This document shows, piece by piece, positions 5,579 through 9,545 of a DNA stretch of 9,545 nucleotides. The notes under the pieces were generated by a model, which ran no database searches, was not told where the DNA came from, and saw nothing but the letters and a program-made list of their open reading frames with translations. The position numbers were made by a program, and so were the translations under genes. How positions within the stretch are numbered: the first letter of the stretch is position 1; each line of letters opens with the position of its first letter. Where the stretch lies: assembly GCA_947460915.1 (NCBI GenBank), contig CANHKJ010000105.1:1-9545 (forward strand), written 5' to 3'. The stretch comes from Verrucomicrobiia bacterium (GTDB lineage: Bacteria; Verrucomicrobiota; Verrucomicrobiia; Verrucomicrobiales; Akkermansiaceae).

Positions 5579-6112
5579 ATGAATCTCTCACGTGACAACT
5601 TCCTCTACGCCATGGAGAGCAGCCGGGTGATTCATGAGCCAGATCGCCGCATTGCCACTTTCGGAGAAACGCGATTCCAGTTTCAACTCATCAGCGAGCT
5701 CATGGACCGCAGTGGAGAAGTCCGCATCCGCAGCGGCGAAATGGAAGCTTGCAAGCCCTTGCTCATCCGCCCCAATCCCGACATGGAGCTCGAAGGCTTC
5801 GGCGATGAAACCCGCGAGCGCTTAGGCAAACTTCTCGAAGACATGCGCCAACAAGGCATCGACCTCGCATTCCTTCAATACGGATTTCGCTTTCGCCGAT
5901 CCGAAGTCACCGAAGAAATCGTCAAAGAGCCACTTGATGAAGTCGCAGACCGCCTCCTCGCCGATGTTCGCCGCTCAGGAAACCCGATGCTTGCCATTCT
6001 CGAAGGAGTGGACGACGCTTGGGAGATTGCACTGATGAAATTTTCGCTCGAAATGATAACCCAGTCCCATCGCATCAACACCTTCGACCTACAGCGCAAA
6101 AAACTACTCTAA
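5579..6112 (+). CDS. Unrecognised soluble protein, 177 residues, first gene of the accA operon
   Basis: I do not recognise this family. The protein has no signal peptide or membrane segment, is strongly charged and is mostly helical by pattern. Three parts can be seen: an N-terminal segment with ATFGETRFQFQLISELMD (about 26-43); a middle with PLLIRPNPDMELEGFGDETRERLGKLLEDM (about 60-89) and a short YGFRFRRSE strand; and a C-terminal helical part (about 115-177) with EPLDEVADRLLADV and DDAWEIALMKFSLEMI. The ATG at 5579 is the first in the frame after the acpP hairpins; a second at 5612 is possible, and neither has a Shine-Dalgarno sequence. Its stop lies 11 bases before the next gene, and accA follows that one, so the three are probably co-transcribed. 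The operon suggests a housekeeping role, perhaps at the envelope, but this is a guess. Confidence 0.8.
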   Translation: MNLSRDNFLYAMESSRVIHEPDRRIATFGETRFQFQLISELMDRSGEVRIRSGEMEACKPLLIRPNPDMELEGFGDETRERLGKLLEDMRQQGIDLAFLQYGFRFRRSEVTEEIVKEPLDEVADRLLADVRRSGNPMLAILEGVDDAWEIALMKFSLEMITQSHRINTFDLQRKKLL

Positions 6113-6123
6113 CGCTTTCAGCC

Positions 6124-7020
6124 ATGCGAATTTGGACCCTATTCAAGATTTTCTGCGCCTTGGTCGTACTGGCCATCGTTATGCTATCGGTCTACTTTAC
6201 CATGCATGCCTTGGGAATAAAAATCCCCGAACCAGCCAAAGAATTATTCAGCAAATGGATGCCCGAGCCCGAACCGCTCATCGTGCAAGATGACAATGAT
6301 GACCACGAAAAACTTCTCGCAGCCACCGAGATGGTCGACATCGAGCCCGGCGATAAAGCCTTTCAAAAAGCCGCCGAGCTACTCGCTACCGGAAAAATCA
6401 CCGAGGCGCGCGAAAAGCTGCTTTTCCTCGTCAACTACTACCCATCATCCAATGCCGTGCCGCGCGCCAAACAGATTCTCAGCGAGATGAACATGGATGA
6501 CTTTCTATCGCTTCGAAACAACCCCCACCTTGTCACCCACAAAGTCGCTCGTGGCGATTCCTACCTTGGCATTGCAGCCAAGCACCAAACAACGCTCGAC
6601 TGCATCATGCATTTCAATGGCTACCTCGAGCTACGCCCCCTTCAGCCCGGCGACGAGATGATGGTCATGCCGCTCAACCTCCGCGTCACCATCGAGCCCA
6701 AACGCCAAGCTCTCACTCTCTGGAATGGCGCTACTTTTCTCAAAGAATACCGCATTCTCAAAAGCGTAGGTAGCCCCGCGGCACTCACCGCACTCAAAAT
6801 CGAAAACAAAGGCGGTGTAATCAATGGCAAACGTGTTGCTCCTAGCATGACAGGTTTCCGCGCCTCCGAAAAGACCATCACTCTCGGCCGCAATCTCCAG
6901 ATTGTCGCTCATCATACCAATGCCGAATCCGCCATTCACGGCTTCCATCTTGACCCAGCCGACACCGAAGAACTCGCCCTTTTGCTCCGCGTAGGAAATG
7001 AGGTTGAAATCCGTCCCTAA
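6124..7020 (+). CDS. Membrane-anchored LysM protein with a YkuD-like domain lacking the catalytic cysteine
   Basis: A protein of 298 residues. The ATG at 6124 is chosen because a hydrophobic anchor follows directly (about 7-27); an upstream in-frame ATG at 6019 would overlap the previous gene heavily. After the anchor come an acidic linker (47-62), a tetratricopeptide-like helix pair (about 77-121, with AFQKAAELLATGKITEAREK), and a LysM peptidoglycan-binding domain (about 138-182, HKVARGDSYLGIAAKH through LQPGDEMMVM). The rest (about 185-298) follows the outline of an L,D-transpeptidase YkuD domain: AHHTN at 262-266 sits where HGTN is usual, and IHGFHLDPADTEEL at 271-284, then VGNEVEI, aligns with the HGCIRL segment. 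Phe274 stands where the nucleophilic Cys should be, so cross-linking activity is unlikely. It probably binds cell wall in the periplasm. It starts 11 bases after one gene and ends 28 bases before accA. Confidence 0.85.
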   Translation: MRIWTLFKIFCALVVLAIVMLSVYFTMHALGIKIPEPAKELFSKWMPEPEPLIVQDDNDDHEKLLAATEMVDIEPGDKAFQKAAELLATGKITEAREKLLFLVNYYPSSNAVPRAKQILSEMNMDDFLSLRNNPHLVTHKVARGDSYLGIAAKHQTTLDCIMHFNGYLELRPLQPGDEMMVMPLNLRVTIEPKRQALTLWNGATFLKEYRILKSVGSPAALTALKIENKGGVINGKRVAPSMTGFRASEKTITLGRNLQIVAHHTNAESAIHGFHLDPADTEELALLLRVGNEVEIRP

Positions 7021-7048
7021 CTCGTCCACACTTTCTCCCACACACACG

Positions 7049-8005
7049 ATGATCCAGTTGCTTGAATTTGAAAAACCGATCGCAGAAATGGAACGCGAGC
7101 TTGAAAAACTCCGTGCCAAATCTGATTCGCAGAATATCGATCTCTCGTCGCAAATCACCGAGATGGAGGAAAAACTTTCCCTCACCCGCAACGAAATCTA
7201 CTACAATCTCAGCCCCTGGCAACGCGTTCAAATCGCCCGCCACGTGCAACGCCCCTATATGCTCGACTACGTTTCCCTCGCTTTCACGGATTTTGTCGAA
7301 CTGCACGGCGATCGCCACATCGGCGATGACAAATCCATGCCCGGCGGTTTTGCGATGCTTGGCGATCAAAAAGTCATGGTCATCGGGCACCAAAAAGGCC
7401 GCGACACCAAGGAAAACTTGCTGCGCAATTTCGGCTCCGCACACCCCGAGGGCTACCGCAAGGCGATCCGCCTGATGCGCATGGCTGAGAAATTCAACAT
7501 CCCCATTGTTTGCTTGATCGACACGCCAGGAGCCTTCCCTGGCATCGGTGCCGAGGAACGCAACATCGCCGAGGCCATTGCCTACAACCTGCGCGAAATG
7601 ATGCTCATCAAAGTGCCCATCATCGCCGTAGTATTAGGCGAAGGTGGCTCCGGCGGAGCTCTCGGCATTGGCGTAGCTGACCGCGTGCTAATGATGGAAA
7701 ATGCTTACTACTCAGTCATCAGCCCCGAAGGCTGCGCTGCCATTTTGTGGAAGCACCGCAAGCACGCGCCTGAAGCTGCTGAAGCAATGAAAATTGCCGC
7801 ACCCGATCTGAAAAAACTCAACCTTATCGATGGCGTCATCCCCGAACCCGTTGGCGGAGCTCATCATGATCACGCTGCCGCGGCCCTCGCGCTGCGCGCC
7901 TCTGTAGCCTCACAATTGCAAGAATTGATGCCCCTCCCTGCCGCACAGTTGCTGCAACAACGCTACGCCAAATTCCGTCAATACGGCGACTGGCAAGGCA
8001 AGTAA
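7049..8005 (+). CDS. accA: Acetyl-CoA carboxylase carboxyltransferase subunit alpha
   Basis: AccA pairs with AccD to move the carboxyl group from biotin on AccB to acetyl-CoA, forming malonyl-CoA, the committed step of fatty-acid synthesis. The ATG at 7049 gives 318 residues, almost identical to the E. coli subunit length, and begins with the usual LEFEKPI and a coiled-coil-like N-terminal helix (to about 48). Core motifs of the crotonase-like carboxyltransferase fold are all present: ELHGDR near 84-89, GHQKGRDTKEN near 113-123, DTPGAFPGIGAEERNIAEAIA near 158-178, the oxyanion segment GEGGSGGALGIG near 197-208, and YSVISPEGCAAILWK near 221-235. No Shine-Dalgarno sequence is visible. accD is not in the window. 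It is the last gene of a three-gene run and ends before a strong symmetrical hairpin. The other required subunits (accB, accC, accD) must lie elsewhere. Confidence 0.97.
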   Translation: MIQLLEFEKPIAEMERELEKLRAKSDSQNIDLSSQITEMEEKLSLTRNEIYYNLSPWQRVQIARHVQRPYMLDYVSLAFTDFVELHGDRHIGDDKSMPGGFAMLGDQKVMVIGHQKGRDTKENLLRNFGSAHPEGYRKAIRLMRMAEKFNIPIVCLIDTPGAFPGIGAEERNIAEAIAYNLREMMLIKVPIIAVVLGEGGSGGALGIGVADRVLMMENAYYSVISPEGCAAILWKHRKHAPEAAEAMKIAAPDLKKLNLIDGVIPEPVGGAHHDHAAAALALRASVASQLQELMPLPAAQLLQQRYAKFRQYGDWQGK

Positions 8006-8028
8006 ATCGCGCCATCGCTCAGTAAACC

Positions 8029-8065
8029 AAAAAACTCGCGGATTTTTTCGATCCCGCGAGTTTTT
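8029..8065. terminator. Bidirectional terminator between accA and the TonB receptor
   Basis: AAAAACTCGCGG (8030-8041) pairs perfectly with CCGCGAGTTTTT (8054-8065) around a 12-base loop. On the plus strand the stem ends in five Ts, then C and further Ts; on the minus strand it ends in six Ts (the A-run at 8029-8034). It lies 24 bases after the accA stop and 26 bases after the stop of the convergent minus-strand gene, as expected for one hairpin serving both. Confidence 0.9.
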
Positions 8066-8090
8066 CTTTTTGCCTCAAGCTTTGATAGGG

Positions 8091-9545
8091 TCAGAAGCGA
8101 TAGGTCATTTTCACTCGCACCATACGCGGCTCGGCAGGATGGAAGTGAATGTCATCCACTGGCGCTGCCTCTGTCGACAACTGCGATGGATAGTAGTATT
8201 CGATGTCGTTGTCTTCTCGATCCAACAAATTCAAGCACTCCAGCGCCACCTCCCAATCTTTGGTGCGATAGCCCACCTGTGCGTTCAGCGTGAAAGTGTT
8301 CTTGCCTTCGATATCACCACTTTCCTCCAAGGGACGACCAACAAAGGCCCGGGCGCGCATCGAGCCGAAGAAACCTTCCTCATGACCTAAGGCAATGCCC
8401 CCGCTAAACATCACGGGAATGCTGTTGGGAATGCGATCATCAGCGCCCACATCAAGGAAACGCCCATGAGTCAGAGCGATTTCACCATCGACCGAGACCC
8501 AGTCGCAAGGACGCCAGTAATTGGTCCACTCGATGCCAAATCGCCGTGAACTAGGTCCAGCTTCGTTTAGCCCCGCATCGCCCACATAAACGAGCTCACT
8601 GTCACTATCGAGCCACCACAAGCTTAGCGTAGAAGTGAGTGTTGGGATCACCTGCGTGCGCACGCCAAACTCGCCACCGATGGTGCGAACCAGCGGATCA
8701 ACGCCTGGCAGAGGATCGCCCGTCGTCGGGTCAACGGTGTTATTGACGCCACGCGCATCATTGCTGTGAAATCCTGTGCCGAGATTGACATACAATTCCG
8801 TCTCGTTCCAGGGTCCAAAAATCGCGCTCAATTTGGGACTCACAATGCCAGACCACTCGTCGCCCGAATTCGCGGCATTGTCGCTGTTGACATCAAAGTA
8901 AAAAGCATCAGCACGCACGCCAGCCACCGTGCGAAACCAAGAATTCCACTTCACCGTGCTTTCGCCAAATACGCCGTAGCTAGATTCATATATGTCGTCC
9001 ACACGAACCGTGTTGTGTCGCTCACGGCGCTCCGTTTTGTAGAGACCGATGTCATTCACGAGATCATGACGAGTCTGGAAACCAGCCGCAAACTCAGCTT
9101 CACGCCCAAATAACTGACGATCCTGCCACTCGCGCACAATTTCACCGCCGAAAATGACTCGCTCTTCTTGCTGTTCGAATTGATCACCGCGCATGGGATC
9201 ATCTAGGAAATAAGTAAAGTTCGAGAAAAGATCGACATCGTAAAATACCCCATACGCACTGTAGCGCGTCACCTCTGTGCCCTTAGTCGTTTTGAGATCA
9301 AACTGCAAAGAATGCCGCTGACTTTCACCTCCGTTGCTGTCATCCAAATTCCCAAACAGTCCCAGCGAACCATTCTGCACCGCGCGAAGAGGAATTTGAT
9401 CAGAAGAATCCCACTCACCACCGTATCCCATCGCCGTGATCGACATCGAGTTTTCTTCATCTCCTTGAAAATAACGCGCAAAGGCATTCCAGCGTTGGAA
9501 ATTTTCTTCACGCTCCCATGGACCATCGTAGGTGTTCCATTCGCC
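8091..9545 (-). CDS. TonB-dependent outer-membrane receptor, C-terminal 484 residues (5' end outside the window)
   Basis: A beta-barrel receptor that takes up a large ligand such as a metal chelate or vitamin across the outer membrane, powered by TonB-ExbBD. The frame is open to the right edge: before the Met encoded at 9446 another 33 in-frame residues can be read (starting GEWNTYDGPW), so that Met is internal and the gene is cut by the window. What is visible is barrel only: repeated amphipathic strands ending in aromatic residues (FRTVAGVRADAFYFDV, TELYVNLGTGFHSND, TLSLWWLDSDSELVYVG, RRFGIEWTNYWRP, WEVALECLNLLDRED), and a C-terminal strand ending in VKMTYRF, whose terminal Phe is the usual barrel-assembly signal. 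The plug, TonB box and signal peptide must lie beyond 9545. The DDIHFHPAEPR loop before the last strand is shared, as I recall, with a broad group of receptors of mixed substrates, so the ligand is not called. Confidence 0.92.
   Translation of the reverse strand, partial: GEWNTYDGPWEREENFQRWNAFARYFQGDEENSMSITAMGYGGEWDSSDQIPLRAVQNGSLGLFGNLDDSNGGESQRHSLQFDLKTTKGTEVTRYSAYGVFYDVDLFSNFTYFLDDPMRGDQFEQQEERVIFGGEIVREWQDRQLFGREAEFAAGFQTRHDLVNDIGLYKTERRERHNTVRVDDIYESSYGVFGESTVKWNSWFRTVAGVRADAFYFDVNSDNAANSGDEWSGIVSPKLSAIFGPWNETELYVNLGTGFHSNDARGVNNTVDPTTGDPLPGVDPLVRTIGGEFGVRTQVIPTLTSTLSLWWLDSDSELVYVGDAGLNEAGPSSRRFGIEWTNYWRPCDWVSVDGEIALTHGRFLDVGADDRIPNSIPVMFSGGIALGHEEGFFGSMRARAFVGRPLEESGDIEGKNTFTLNAQVGYRTKDWEVALECLNLLDREDNDIEYYYPSQLSTEAAPVDDIHFHPAEPRMVRVKMTYRF

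Noticed and set aside
6019..6123. Upstream start for the LysM protein
   Set aside because: It would overlap the preceding gene by 94 bases and place 35 polar residues before the membrane anchor.
6878..7444. Long antisense frame (188 codons) opposite the LysM protein end and accA start
   Set aside because: Both strands overlap well-supported genes, and the translation is a mirror of their C-rich codon use, with no recognisable motif.
8070..8390. Plus-strand frame of 106 codons opposite the TonB receptor end
   Set aside because: It begins inside the terminator T-run and is antisense to a clear barrel C-terminus.

Overview
The window looks like an ordinary chromosomal stretch from a Gram-negative bacterium with moderate GC. 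The outer-membrane TonB-dependent receptor at the right edge implies two membranes. Verrucomicrobiota is my best guess. It rests on the gene neighbourhood (ruvA coupled to an unfamiliar ATP-grasp-like gene, and accA behind a LysM protein) and on short extragenic repeat types I associate with that phylum and its relatives. No marker in the window proves it.

Layout from left to right. Bases 1-69 may be the last codons of a + strand gene. Bases 70-330 are non-coding and hold two inverted arrays of a 9-bp repeat. A secreted alpha/beta hydrolase lies on the minus strand (331-1314). Bases 1315-1763 are non-coding and carry two more short tandem repeat tracts. An 85-residue orphan protein (1764-2021) and a further repeat tract (about 2106-2152) precede ruvA (2200-2793). 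ruvA overlaps the next gene by 4 bases in an ATGA; that gene encodes a 427-residue protein with ATP-grasp-like motifs (2790-4073). A two-helix membrane protein follows (4180-5019), then an acyl carrier protein gene (5190-5429) closed by two hairpins. A tight three-gene run comes next: an unrecognised 177-residue protein, a LysM protein with a YkuD-like C-terminus that lacks the catalytic cysteine, and accA (5579-8005). A symmetrical hairpin at 8029-8065 separates this run from the minus-strand TonB-dependent receptor (8091-9545), whose 5' end lies outside the window.

Functionally, acpP and accA supply the acyl carrier and one half of the carboxyltransferase that makes malonyl-CoA, so the centre of the window serves lipid synthesis. 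The LysM/YkuD-like protein between them points to the cell wall, but a joint pathway is only inferred from the shared operon. RuvA serves Holliday-junction processing. I see no mobile element, CRISPR array, tRNA or rRNA, and nothing that amounts to a complete new defence or biosynthetic system. The best leads are the ATP-grasp-like gene coupled to ruvA, the cysteine-less YkuD-like domain, and the unusual density of different 7-9 bp periodic extragenic repeats.
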